From Cellvibrio sp. KY-GH-1 (GTDB lineage: Bacteria; Pseudomonadota; Gammaproteobacteria; Pseudomonadales; Cellvibrionaceae), in contig NZ_CP031728.1 in NCBI RefSeq assembly GCF_008806975.1, positions 4,237,501 to 4,301,500 of the forward strand: DNA of 64,000 nt, in the 5' to 3' direction. The notes under the pieces are model-generated. The model saw only the letters and a program-made list of their open reading frames with translations. It ran no database searches and had not been told where the DNA came from. The translations under genes were made by a program, and so were the position numbers. The number at the start of each line of letters is the position of its first letter. The stretch's first letter is position 1. Shown piece after piece: positions 52,155-61,045 of this stretch.

Positions 52155-54512
52155 TTAGTGAGCGCTCAATGGCAGCTCTGCTGTCGTGATGGCGTCAGAA
52201 CTGGCGCTAATGCTGAGGCCAGTCAATTCGCTCCCCACTTCAATCAATGCAACCGCGTAGCCGCCGCTGGTGTTCACACTAGATGGACTCAACAATTTGC
52301 CGTCGCCCTTGAGCGAAAAATTCACAGCAATATTATTGGTAGTGGTCGGGTTGTTATTGGCGTCTAGCAATTGCGCGTGTACAAACACAACATCCTTCGC
52401 CCCTTTCTGCGGTGCCTTGCCGCTGGTGTCCAGGGTCAGTTTAAGTTTCGCTGGTGTTCCGGGTGTAAACACCTTGTGCTCTGCAACAACTTTATCGCCA
52501 ATGTAAGCCAGCGCTTTTAATTCACCGGCTTCAAATTTTTCCAGCGCGAAAGTAAATGGCGGATGTTTCAGATTTTTGGTGATCTCGGTGTTTTTATTGT
52601 CCGCCGCTAATTGCTTGCCAATTAATTTGCCGTTTAAAAATAATTCAACTGCTTCTGCGTTACTGAAAATGCGTACATCGGTGGTGGATTTTTCAGTCCA
52701 TTCGTTGGCGATATAGACCATAGGGCCGGAAGAAAATTTATCGGAAACTTCACTCGCGTCGCGCTGGCTTTGGTAGAAGTAGTAGCTATATTTCGGCAGG
52801 CGATCGATACTCATAATGCCCGAGCTTTCCAAATCCGGTGCATAGCCTCGATTGTAATCAAACATTACCCAGTAGCCATCGGCAAAGGCCGGGGTGTTGT
52901 GATTGTCGTTGTGCGCTTCCTGAATATTAGCGGCTTGTTGCAGTAAACGGGCTTCGCCGTCGCTCAACAACTGGCGGCTGCTGCGGTCGGCTTGCAATAG
53001 ATTCGCCCAGGCAGTTTGGTTTAAACCGGCGTTCATCGCGTAGTATTCCCAGTCGCCGTATTCGCTCACTATGTAAGGTTTGGTTGGCGTTGTGTAATGT
53101 TCCAACCTATGTTGGCGTGCTTGCAAATAAATATCGTAACCATATTCCTGCCAGCCGGCTGACATGGCGCCGGGATATTCCTCGTGAATAATCTTGGTGA
53201 GCGAATCAATAAAAGGTTCGCTCATCCAGGATTCATTCAGCGAACACTCCCAGGCCATTACTGACGCGTGGTTGCGATCGCGGCGAATTAAATCGCGGCA
53301 GGTCTGTTGGATCTGCGCTTGAAATGCAGGATCTTCCGAGAAATATTGCCAACCCAAAATTGAATCGAGCAATACCAAACCCAATTCATCGGCCGCTGCC
53401 ATAAAGGCGGGCGAGTGCGGGTAGTGCGATAGGCGCACGTAATCAAACCCGGCGGATTTAATTTTTACGGCATCGCGATAATCCGCTGCATCGGAAGTGG
53501 CGTAGCCCACGTAAGGATATTCCTGATGGCGATTTACGCCGCGCAAAAACGTTTTTTCGCCATTGATAAATAATTGATTGTCGACCCATTTAAATTCGCG
53601 AATCCCTATGCGTGTACTCTGTTCATCCACTAATGAATCACCGTCATAAACCCGCGTCACCAGTTGATACAGATTTGGCGTTTTAGGTGACCAGAGTTTG
53701 GGATTGTTCAACGCCAGCTCGATGGTGTTTTCGCTGTCGCTATTACCTTGAATAGTTTGCAATGGACTGGTTTGATCAACCACCACCTTGTCGCCATCCA
53801 TTAACCGCTGCACTACGCGAAATTGTTTGGGGTCGATGTGGGAATTCACCAAATGGGTTTGCACGCTGATGCTCGCTTGTTCATTGGTTACTTTGGGGTA
53901 GCGAACAAAAATTCCGCCGCTCGCAGTTTTGCCGACGGCAACGGCATCGCTAATATGCAGGTCGTTGTCGATTTGCAGAATCACATGGCGATAGATTCCG
54001 CCATAGGTATTAAAATCCAGATCTTTCAGCGGCTTGGGGCCGGTGACAGAATTGTCGCGGTTATCCAAACGCACGACTAATTCGTTCGGTGCATCCCATT
54101 TTAATTTTTCGGTAAGCTTGACGCTAAACGGCAAATATCCGCCCACGTGGGTTGTTAATTTTTCACCGTTTAACCAAACCTCGGCCACATTCATCGCCGA
54201 TTCAAATTTCAGTGAAATGTGTTTTCCTTTGTATTCGGGATCAATGGCGATGGTTTTTTTATACCAGGTATCGCCCTGGAACTGATCATTCACAATCAGC
54301 GGTTCTAGCTTGGGGGTGTGTGGTAGCTGAATTTTTTCCCACTGCGTTTGCTGTTGGGCACTGGCGAGATCCAGTATTTTATCGCTGCGGAAAAATTCCC
54401 AATTTGCATCGTAATTGCTATCCGCCACGACTTGAGTGGGCGGCTGTGGATTCTGGCTGCAGGCAGCAATAAATCCACACAGGCTGAGCGCGGCTAGTTG
54501 TTGTAGTTTCAT
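52155..54512 (-). CDS. Glycoside hydrolase family 2, probable beta-galactosidase lipoprotein
   Basis: About 785 residues from the ATG at 54512. The lipobox is IAAC (Cys18). The order is sugar-binding jelly roll (about 35-190), immunoglobulin-like domain (190-305), TIM barrel (305-590) and C-terminal beta domains. RRDRNHASVMAWECSLNES gives the acid/base E427, and YIVSEYGDWE the nucleophile E484. Context (GH53, gal genes, TonB receptor) favours a beta-galactosidase releasing galactose from beta-1,4-galactooligosaccharides. It starts 27 bases after the GH53 stop and is probably cotranscribed with it. It converges on the transmembrane regulator with only 14 bases between. Confidence 0.88.
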   Translation of the reverse strand: MKLQQLAALSLCGFIAACSQNPQPPTQVVADSNYDANWEFFRSDKILDLASAQQQTQWEKIQLPHTPKLEPLIVNDQFQGDTWYKKTIAIDPEYKGKHISLKFESAMNVAEVWLNGEKLTTHVGGYLPFSVKLTEKLKWDAPNELVVRLDNRDNSVTGPKPLKDLDFNTYGGIYRHVILQIDNDLHISDAVAVGKTASGGIFVRYPKVTNEQASISVQTHLVNSHIDPKQFRVVQRLMDGDKVVVDQTSPLQTIQGNSDSENTIELALNNPKLWSPKTPNLYQLVTRVYDGDSLVDEQSTRIGIREFKWVDNQLFINGEKTFLRGVNRHQEYPYVGYATSDAADYRDAVKIKSAGFDYVRLSHYPHSPAFMAAADELGLVLLDSILGWQYFSEDPAFQAQIQQTCRDLIRRDRNHASVMAWECSLNESWMSEPFIDSLTKIIHEEYPGAMSAGWQEYGYDIYLQARQHRLEHYTTPTKPYIVSEYGDWEYYAMNAGLNQTAWANLLQADRSSRQLLSDGEARLLQQAANIQEAHNDNHNTPAFADGYWVMFDYNRGYAPDLESSGIMSIDRLPKYSYYFYQSQRDASEVSDKFSSGPMVYIANEWTEKSTTDVRIFSNAEAVELFLNGKLIGKQLAADNKNTEITKNLKHPPFTFALEKFEAGELKALAYIGDKVVAEHKVFTPGTPAKLKLTLDTSGKAPQKGAKDVVFVHAQLLDANNNPTTTNNIAVNFSLKGDGKLLSPSSVNTSGGYAVALIEVGSELTGLSISASSDAITTAELPLSAH

Positions 54513-54539
54513 ATCTCTCACTCGTCGGTCAGGTTGATT

Positions 54540-55670
54540 TTATTTGTAGTCGGCATTGAAAAATAAAAATGCAGGCAATGCATTGTTATGGCGCGTGGCG
54601 TCAAAGAAACTGGCATTTTCCCAATGCGAGCCTCTGGCCCAAAGGGTTTTGCAACGAGTGCTTACCCAGGCCGGCTCCCAATAGATAACGCCCAGGCCAC
54701 CCGCTTTTTTAACTAATTGTGTGAGCGTAAGCAGATACATCAACTGGCCTTTGGCTGTGGCCGGGAAATTGGGCTGCAGCGCTTTTTTATTGAGCACGTT
54801 GCCAGCCCTGTCAAAATTTTTCAGCGTCCAAGGGTAGGCCGTTTCTACAATCATGACGTCTTTTTGATAGGTGGATTTTAATTCCCGAATGGCGTCGGGC
54901 AATTGCGGCAATTTGTATTCCGACCATTGTGGGTAATAGGACAAGCCAATAATATCGAAGTCGGTAACACCATTTTCTTTGGCTTGTTTAAACCACCAGA
55001 GCGCGTTTTCCGGCTGGGCGATATGTAAAACGATTTCAATTTTCTTGCCGCCTTTTTTCACCGCAGCGGCGCTGTAGTCGCGCACGGCTTGGATGCCGCT
55101 ATTAAATAGCAGCGCATTGCGCTGCCAATTGGGAATGCCGTGCACCAGTGTTTTTTCCGGCTGCAAAATTTCAATATTGGTTTCATTGCCGACTTGCACC
55201 ATGTCCGGTAGCAGACCTTTTTTATCCAGGGCGGCGAGTGTTTCGGTGGTGTAATCGTAGAGCGTTTTGGCTAATTCATTGGCGTCGGTGATCTGCGCCC
55301 AGGCCTTGGGAATAAATTGTTTTTCCGGATCAGTCCAGCTATCGGAATAATGAAAATCCAGCAGGGTTTTCATCTGGTTGTCTTTGGCGCGTTGCAGGGT
55401 TTTGCTCACATCGTCCAGATCGGAATAGTTAGTCCAGTCAGCGTTGTGCCACAATCGCACGCGCACCAGTTGCGCGCCTTTTTGGGCGAAAAGCGCAAAG
55501 GGATCGACCTTCTTACCTTGCTCGCGGTAAGTTGCACCGCAGGCTTCCATTTCATTGACGTAGGATAAATCGGCGCCGGTATAAAAGCGTTGTTCGGCGA
55601 TTACTGATTGACCGAACAAAAAAATCACGGCGGCAGCGAGCCAGATTTTTTTGTACACCAGGTACTTCAT
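54540..55670 (-). CDS. Arabinogalactan endo-beta-1,4-galactanase, GH53
   Basis: 376 residues. The signal peptide is MKYLVYKKIWLAAAVIFLFGQSVIAEQ, and the single GH53 barrel has no extra binding module. E163 in MVQVGNETN is the acid/base and E276 in VMIVETAYPW the nucleophile, close to the numbers in the known Cellvibrio galactanase A (E161, E270). FHYSDSWTDPEKQFIP and YYPQW are also standard. It cleaves beta-1,4-galactan side chains of pectin into oligomers for the adjacent receptor and GH2 enzyme. A terminator at 55749-55775 separates it from the receptor gene upstream, so it likely has its own promoter within 55671-55748. Confidence 0.95.
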   Translation of the reverse strand: MKYLVYKKIWLAAAVIFLFGQSVIAEQRFYTGADLSYVNEMEACGATYREQGKKVDPFALFAQKGAQLVRVRLWHNADWTNYSDLDDVSKTLQRAKDNQMKTLLDFHYSDSWTDPEKQFIPKAWAQITDANELAKTLYDYTTETLAALDKKGLLPDMVQVGNETNIEILQPEKTLVHGIPNWQRNALLFNSGIQAVRDYSAAAVKKGGKKIEIVLHIAQPENALWWFKQAKENGVTDFDIIGLSYYPQWSEYKLPQLPDAIRELKSTYQKDVMIVETAYPWTLKNFDRAGNVLNKKALQPNFPATAKGQLMYLLTLTQLVKKAGGLGVIYWEPAWVSTRCKTLWARGSHWENASFFDATRHNNALPAFLFFNADYK

Positions 55671-55748
55671 GCCATTGCCTCAATCATTGTTGTTGTTACT
55701 CAGGGTGCCTAATTATGGTTGGCTCTCGCGTAGTTTGCGCAGGCGCGG

Positions 55749-55775
55749 AAAAAAAGCGGCTGCCGAAGCAGCCGC
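55749..55775 (-). terminator. Intrinsic terminator after the galactan TonB receptor
   Basis: GCGGCTGC (55756-55763) / GCAGCCGC (55768-55775) with a CGAA tetraloop; a run of A at 55749-55755 gives T after the stem on the minus strand. Confidence 0.88.
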
Positions 55776-55826
55776 AAATAAGGAGAGATAGTCCACAATA
55801 AAAAAGTAAAAACGTGCTGGATGCGA

Positions 55827-58538
55827 TTACAGCTTCCAGTTCAAACCAATTGAGTAACGCGTACCAAACTCTTCGTACTTGTTGATATGCGCCGGGTTGT
55901 TGGATTCCAGGCCGTAGGTTTTGTAAGGCTCGTTGGTCAGGTTTTGCACCTGGAATGACACCTTGTAGTGGTCGTTGAATTCATAGGACAAACTCAAATC
56001 CCAATAACCTTCGGCATCGTTCATACCCTCTTCGCCCATTACCAGGTTGATGTCGCGCTGGAATGCGCTGCGGTAGCTGTACGAGGTGCGCGCTTCAAAC
56101 CCGTTCAGGTAATACCAGAGGGTGAAGTTGGCAACATCTTCCGACAACCCGGTCAGCTGGGCTTTGTAGTCGCTGTACAGGGGTACAAATTGTTCAACGT
56201 TGGATTCGTTGTGCGAGTAGTTGGTGTAAACACCCAAACCGTTAAACGGCGCGGGCAAGAAATCAAACGATTGTTGCCACAGCAATTCGTAACCGCGGAT
56301 ATAACCGCCGCTGCCGTTGATGGGGCGCGATACTTTGTATTCTTTGCCATTGCTCACCACCGTGTCGGCATCGGCCGCGCGGGCGATAAAGCTTTCCAGG
56401 TCTTTGTAGAACAGGTTGACGGCTACCTGTGAACCCTCCGCGTAGTACCACTCGTAGGCCAGGTCAGCTTGATCGGCGCGGAATGGGTCCAGAGTTGGGT
56501 TGCCAGAGGTGGATTCGCCCGGGTTGGAGCCCCACAGATCCTGGTTCAGGTTGAGACTAGGGCTCATCATGTTGACCGGCGCGCGCGCCATGGTTTTGCC
56601 GGCGGCGAAGCGAAGCAAATGTTCGTCGGTAATCCCCAGGGTCCAGTTGGTGCTTGGCAATACATCGTTGTAATCGTGATCGACAGAAATAGCCTCCACG
56701 ACTTGCTGTGGCTGCCAGTTGCCGGGCGTGACTTCTACCCAAACATCCTCACCTTGCTGATAGCCGCTGGAGGTAGTCTCGGTATCTACGTTGCGCATGC
56801 CGATATTACCGGTCAGTGACATACCGGCGATTTCAGTCGCCATGTCCACTTGGATGTACTGGGCGAAGATGTCTTCACTTACGTCCCAACTGGCGATCAG
56901 GTCGTCGGCATCGCCCGGGCTTGGGTTTTTCAGGCTGCCGAAGTAGTGGCTGATGAGCGCGCTGCGATCCAGGCTCAGGTAGTCAGGCAAGTCGCTCCAG
57001 TAGCTTGAGCTCTTGGCGTTGATAACGGCATTGCCCGGAATAGTGCTGCCTGCATTCTGGGTAACGCTTTGGGTCCAGATTTGACTGTGCTCAAACTTAT
57101 CGCGGCTGGAGCTGGCCAGACCGACTTTTACCGCCTGCAGAATGCCCACTTCGAGATCGCGCTGTACATCCAGTTTGAACGAGGTCAGCTTATCGCCGCC
57201 TTCCGCTTCTGGTTGCACCTGGATGTCGCCAATACTGTTGCTGGCCAAATCGGTCAGGTCGGCATCCAGCAGTTTGAAGGTCATGCGGCCATCGTCGTTT
57301 GCTCCGAAGCTAGCGCGACCGGGGTTGTTGATGGTGCTGCGAATCGACGCCCAGCGCTTGTCGCGACTGGTTTCAGACACGCCCACGTCAGCGGCGACGG
57401 TCCAGAGGTCTTGCGTCCACTTTACATTCAGGCCGTGGCTGGTGAGCTCATCGTCTTGTACATATTCTTCGTTCAGGTTGCGCAGGCTGCTCAGGCCTAC
57501 GGTACCGGCGAGCAGATCAACCGCGTTAGCGCCCAAGTCAGTGTTGGTGTAAGCCGTGGGCGTGGTTTCGAGCAGATCCCATTGGTTGGCGTAGGCGTTG
57601 CTGATTTGGAAGTCAAAGCCACGCTGTTGTTCGGCAATATCAAACGCAGACCAGAAACCGTCATAGGCAATTTCCAGGTTTTCGGTAGGCTTCCACTGGA
57701 TGGCACCCATCACACCTTTACGCTCGTCTTCACCGCCGCGTACCAGGGCTGAACCACCCCAGGGGGCAATAACATTGGCGCCGAGTTTGTCGTTCCACTG
57801 GGTGTTGTGCCAGGTATCGCCGTAATTCCACAGCTCCGCGCGCTGGGTGGCGATAGGCTCGGAACGGCCTGAGTAGCCAATGGCTACGCCCAGGGTGTCA
57901 TCGAGGAATTGGTCGATGTAGGAAATGCTGAAACGCTTGCCGATACCGTCGCTCGCCGCGTCATCAATGTCTTTGCCCAAATCGAAAGAGCTGGCGCGCA
58001 CGTCCACCACAACCTTGGTTTCGTTGTAATCCAACGGCTTGATGGTGTTCAGGTTAACGCTGCCGGATACGCCGCCTTCAGCGATAGACGCTTGCGGGGT
58101 TTTGTAGACTTGCGCGGCATTGATCAGTTCAGAGGGGAACTGGTCGTAACGGATATTACGGGTCTCTTCCAGAATCGCCACTTCGCGGCCATTCAGGGTG
58201 GTAAAGCCGAGCATTCCGCCCATGCCGCGGATTGAGATCTGGCTGCCGTTCCCGCGATCGCGATCTTGCGCGAGGCCGGGCAGGCGCTTTAATGAATCGC
58301 TGATGGAAACATCGGGCAATTGGCCAATGTCTTCCGCAGAAATGGCTTCAACAACGGTGGCGGAGTTGCGCTTGATATCCATCGCCGATTGCAAACTCTT
58401 GGCGAACTTGCCGGTGACAACCACCTCTTCCACCAGGCCGTCTTCACTTTGTTGTGTCTGGGCTATGGCCATACCGCTGATCAGGCTTAACGCCAGAAAC
58501 AGGGGGGTATGACGCAGGTTGATGCTTGAGTGTTTCAT
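55827..58538 (-). CDS. TonB-dependent receptor, probable galactooligosaccharide uptake
   Basis: 903 residues. Signal peptide MKHSSINLRHTPLFLALSLISGMAIA, TonB-box-like LVEEVVVTGKFAKSL, plug with IGQLPDVSISDSLKRLPGLAQDRD and SIRGMGGMLGFTTLNGREV, then the barrel ending on the terminal WKL. Unlike the two pectin receptors, the plug carries RNIRYDQFPSELI, typical of another branch of the family. Its position between galK and GH53 on the same strand indicates galactan oligomers as cargo. The AT-rich upstream region (58560-58600) with a weak ATCAT-TTAT-ATGAT dyad (58579-58592) is its likely promoter zone. Confidence 0.92.
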   Translation of the reverse strand: MKHSSINLRHTPLFLALSLISGMAIAQTQQSEDGLVEEVVVTGKFAKSLQSAMDIKRNSATVVEAISAEDIGQLPDVSISDSLKRLPGLAQDRDRGNGSQISIRGMGGMLGFTTLNGREVAILEETRNIRYDQFPSELINAAQVYKTPQASIAEGGVSGSVNLNTIKPLDYNETKVVVDVRASSFDLGKDIDDAASDGIGKRFSISYIDQFLDDTLGVAIGYSGRSEPIATQRAELWNYGDTWHNTQWNDKLGANVIAPWGGSALVRGGEDERKGVMGAIQWKPTENLEIAYDGFWSAFDIAEQQRGFDFQISNAYANQWDLLETTPTAYTNTDLGANAVDLLAGTVGLSSLRNLNEEYVQDDELTSHGLNVKWTQDLWTVAADVGVSETSRDKRWASIRSTINNPGRASFGANDDGRMTFKLLDADLTDLASNSIGDIQVQPEAEGGDKLTSFKLDVQRDLEVGILQAVKVGLASSSRDKFEHSQIWTQSVTQNAGSTIPGNAVINAKSSSYWSDLPDYLSLDRSALISHYFGSLKNPSPGDADDLIASWDVSEDIFAQYIQVDMATEIAGMSLTGNIGMRNVDTETTSSGYQQGEDVWVEVTPGNWQPQQVVEAISVDHDYNDVLPSTNWTLGITDEHLLRFAAGKTMARAPVNMMSPSLNLNQDLWGSNPGESTSGNPTLDPFRADQADLAYEWYYAEGSQVAVNLFYKDLESFIARAADADTVVSNGKEYKVSRPINGSGGYIRGYELLWQQSFDFLPAPFNGLGVYTNYSHNESNVEQFVPLYSDYKAQLTGLSEDVANFTLWYYLNGFEARTSYSYRSAFQRDINLVMGEEGMNDAEGYWDLSLSYEFNDHYKVSFQVQNLTNEPYKTYGLESNNPAHINKYEEFGTRYSIGLNWKL

Positions 58539-58668
58539 TCTCTCTTCCTCGTACTGTTATAGTTATTGATAATAAAATATCATTTATATGATTATTAAAT
58601 CGGCGCCAAGTGTCAATGGCTTAACCCTTGTTCAGGTAAAAAAATCGCGTGAAAAGATTCTTAACAGA

Positions 58669-59823
58669 CTAGCCGCTAAATGCGCCGGCACTCGCTTTTG
58701 CGGGAATAAGCGTCGGTGTGCACCCGGTTTCCTGTTGGTAGCGTTGATTCACGGCATCCATCAGCTGGGGGATAACACCAGCGGGTGCGACTGCTACTAC
58801 GCAGCCGCCGAAGCCGCCGCCAGTCATGCGCACGCCGGCCTGACCGGCACCGGCGTCGCCAATTATCTCCACCAGTCGGTCTATGGCGGGGGTGGTGATA
58901 TTGAAGTCGTCGCGCATGGAGTTGTGTGATTCACCCATCACGCGTACCAGGGTTTGCAAGTCTCCACGGGCGAGCGCTTCGGCGGCAATCAGGGTGCGAG
59001 CATTTTCGGTGAGTACATGGCGCGCGCGGCGGAAGCTGAGGTCGTCGAGCTGGCCTTCAGCAGCCAGTAATTCACTCAGGTTAACGGCGCGCAGGGAGCC
59101 TTGGTCAAAGTAGCTGGCCGCCTGTTCGCATTGCTGGCGACGCTGGTTGTATTCGCTGTCGACCAAGCCGCGTTTGACGCCGCTGTGGACGATCAGTATT
59201 TCCCAGTCGGAAGGCATAGTTACGGCGCGCGTGGAGAGATCCTGACAGTCAATCAACAGGGCGCTGTTGGTCGCGCCACGCGCTGAAATCAGCTGATCCA
59301 TAATCCCGCAGTTGCAGCCGACAAACTGGTTTTCTGCCGCTTGGCCAAGCAGTGCAGCCTGGGTTGGGTCGATAGTCTCACCGCTCAAACTTAACAGGGC
59401 GCGAATTACGGCCATTTCCAGCGAGGCCGAGCTGCTCAGGCCAGCGCCTGCGGGCAAGTCACCGGCAACATACAAATCGCCACCGGCGAGCGTGAAGCCG
59501 GCGCGGCAGAGTTGTTGCACCACGCCGCGAATATAGTTGGACCAGCTGTGTTGCCCGTCTTCCTGTTGGGCTTCGGTGAGTGGAATCTCTACCTCCGCAT
59601 TGCCAAAGTTCCAGGCGATAACACGTAAGACTCGGTCTGTACGAGGGCGCAGGGCAATATAGGTGTGATAGTTGATCGCGGCGGGCAGCACAAAACCGCC
59701 GTTGTAATCGGTGTGCTCACCTATCAGGTTGACGCGACCGGGCGCCTTTACCAATGTCTGGGGCTGGCTGCCGAAAAACTCGCCAAAAAGTTCGCTCACA
59801 CGTGCTGCAGAAAGGGTGTTCAT
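58669..59823 (-). CDS. galK: Galactokinase
   Basis: 384 residues. GRVNLIGEHTDYNGGFVLP is the galactokinase signature, GDLPAGAGLSSSASLEMAVI the GHMP phosphate loop, and RMTGGGFGGCVVAV the third GHMP motif. MDQLISARG contains the catalytic Asp. It phosphorylates galactose at C1 and is followed on the same strand by the galactan receptor and hydrolases, matching the release of galactose by GH2. galT ends 44 bases upstream, so the two form an operon. Confidence 0.96.
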   Translation of the reverse strand: MNTLSAARVSELFGEFFGSQPQTLVKAPGRVNLIGEHTDYNGGFVLPAAINYHTYIALRPRTDRVLRVIAWNFGNAEVEIPLTEAQQEDGQHSWSNYIRGVVQQLCRAGFTLAGGDLYVAGDLPAGAGLSSSASLEMAVIRALLSLSGETIDPTQAALLGQAAENQFVGCNCGIMDQLISARGATNSALLIDCQDLSTRAVTMPSDWEILIVHSGVKRGLVDSEYNQRRQQCEQAASYFDQGSLRAVNLSELLAAEGQLDDLSFRRARHVLTENARTLIAAEALARGDLQTLVRVMGESHNSMRDDFNITTPAIDRLVEIIGDAGAGQAGVRMTGGGFGGCVVAVAPAGVIPQLMDAVNQRYQQETGCTPTLIPAKASAGAFSG

Positions 59824-59867
59824 GGCTTTGTTACCTATCGCCTTATTTTTTGTTTTCGTTGTTGTGA

Positions 59868-60914
59868 CTATTTGTTTTTAAAGTGAACCGGGCTCTGCTC
59901 ACGTAAACGCGCGGCGGCCTGTTCGGGGGAAATATCGCGCTGGGGTTCACCCAACATTTCGTAACCCACCATGAATTTGCGCACGCTGGCTGAGCGCAAT
60001 AGCGGTGGATAAAAATGCGCATGCAACTGCCAGTGCTCACGCTCATCCTGCTTATAGGGCGCGCCGTGCCAGCCCATGGAATAAGGAAAGGAGCACTCGA
60101 ACAGATTGTCGTAGCGCGCCGTCAGGTCGCGCAGGATCTGGCCGAGGCTGAGTTGTTGCGACTCGCTCAACTCGGTGATGCGCGCCAGTTTGTGCTTGGG
60201 CAGCAGCAGGGTTTCGAATGGCCAAGCGGCCCAGAAGGGGACAACGACCAGCCAGTCTTCATTCTCCACAACGACACGCTCGCCATTGGCGGACTCTTTA
60301 TGGGCGTAATCCAGCAGTAATGACTGGCCGTGTTTGGCCAGGAATACACGTTGTTGCTCATCTTCTTTGGCAACCAGTGTAGGAACATGGTCTTGCGCCC
60401 AGACTTGCCCGTGCGGGTGTGGATTGGAGCAACCCATCACCGCTCCCTTGTTTTCAAAGATTTGCACGCTCGCATATCGTTGGCCTAAATCGGCTGCTTC
60501 ACGCATCCAGGTAGCGATTACCGCTTGCATCTCTTCATCGGATAACAGCGGCAAGGTTTTGCTGTGATCGGGTGAAAAGCAGATGACGCGGCTGGTGCCC
60601 TGCTCGGACTGGATTTGAAATAGTGGGTCGCTAATGGCCGGTGCTGCGGGCACTTCCGGCATGAGCGCGGCAAAGTCGTTGGTAAAGACAAAGGTCGTTT
60701 TATAGTCGGGGTTGCGCTCGCCGCCAATACGCTCATTGCCCGCGCACAAATAACACTTGGGGTCGTGAGTTGGGCTATCTGGCCATTGGTTCAGCTCCTG
60801 CTGGCCCTGCCAGGGGCGCTTGGTTCTATGGGGTGAAACCAGCAACCACTCCCCAGTTAAGGGGTTAAAGCGGCGATGGGGGTGGTCGTTGACCGAAAAG
60901 CTGGAATCTGACAC
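59868..60914 (-). CDS. galT: Galactose-1-phosphate uridylyltransferase
   Basis: 348 residues, matching E. coli GalT. The active-site HPH is in [13 protein letters not shown]. The zinc site CYLCAGN and [20 protein letters not shown] at the N-terminus, and [22 protein letters not shown] near the end, are all typical. It exchanges UMP between UDP-glucose and galactose-1-phosphate. It is the first gene of galT-galK; an 8-bp dyad lies directly upstream. galE is not in the window. Confidence 0.96.
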   Translation of the reverse strand: MSDSSFSVNDHPHRRFNPLTGEWLLVSPHRTKRPWQGQQELNQWPDSPTHDPKCYLCAGNERIGGERNPDYKTTFVFTNDFAALMPEVPAAPAISDPLFQIQSEQGTSRVICFSPDHSKTLPLLSDEEMQAVIATWMREAADLGQRYASVQIFENKGAVMGCSNPHPHGQVWAQDHVPTLVAKEDEQQRVFLAKHGQSLLLDYAHKESANGERVVVENEDWLVVVPFWAAWPFETLLLPKHKLARITELSESQQLSLGQILRDLTARYDNLFECSFPYSMGWHGAPYKQDEREHWQLHAHFYPPLLRSASVRKFMVGYEMLGEPQRDISPEQAAARLREQSPVHFKNK

Positions 60915-60926
60915 GGTTGACTCGCA

Positions 60927-60950
60927 ATAAATATGATAATTAATATTTAT
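60927..60950. promoter_or_regulatory. Candidate operator/promoter dyad of galT
   Basis: ATAAATAT (60927-60934) and ATATTTAT (60943-60950), exact inverted repeats spaced by 8 bases, start 13 bases before the galT start. The position would block the start of transcription or translation if bound. Confidence 0.4.
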
Positions 60951-61045
60951 GGATAATTTAACGTATCATTACTAAAAAAGCAATTGGCTTGGCGATTCGG
61001 GAGGGGATTTTACGTTTCTTGTCGAAGGGCTGGTTAGCGCACAGC

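Noticed and set aside
57069..57752. A 227-residue open frame on the plus strand
   Set aside because: It is antisense to the galactan TonB receptor and has no recognisable protein pattern.
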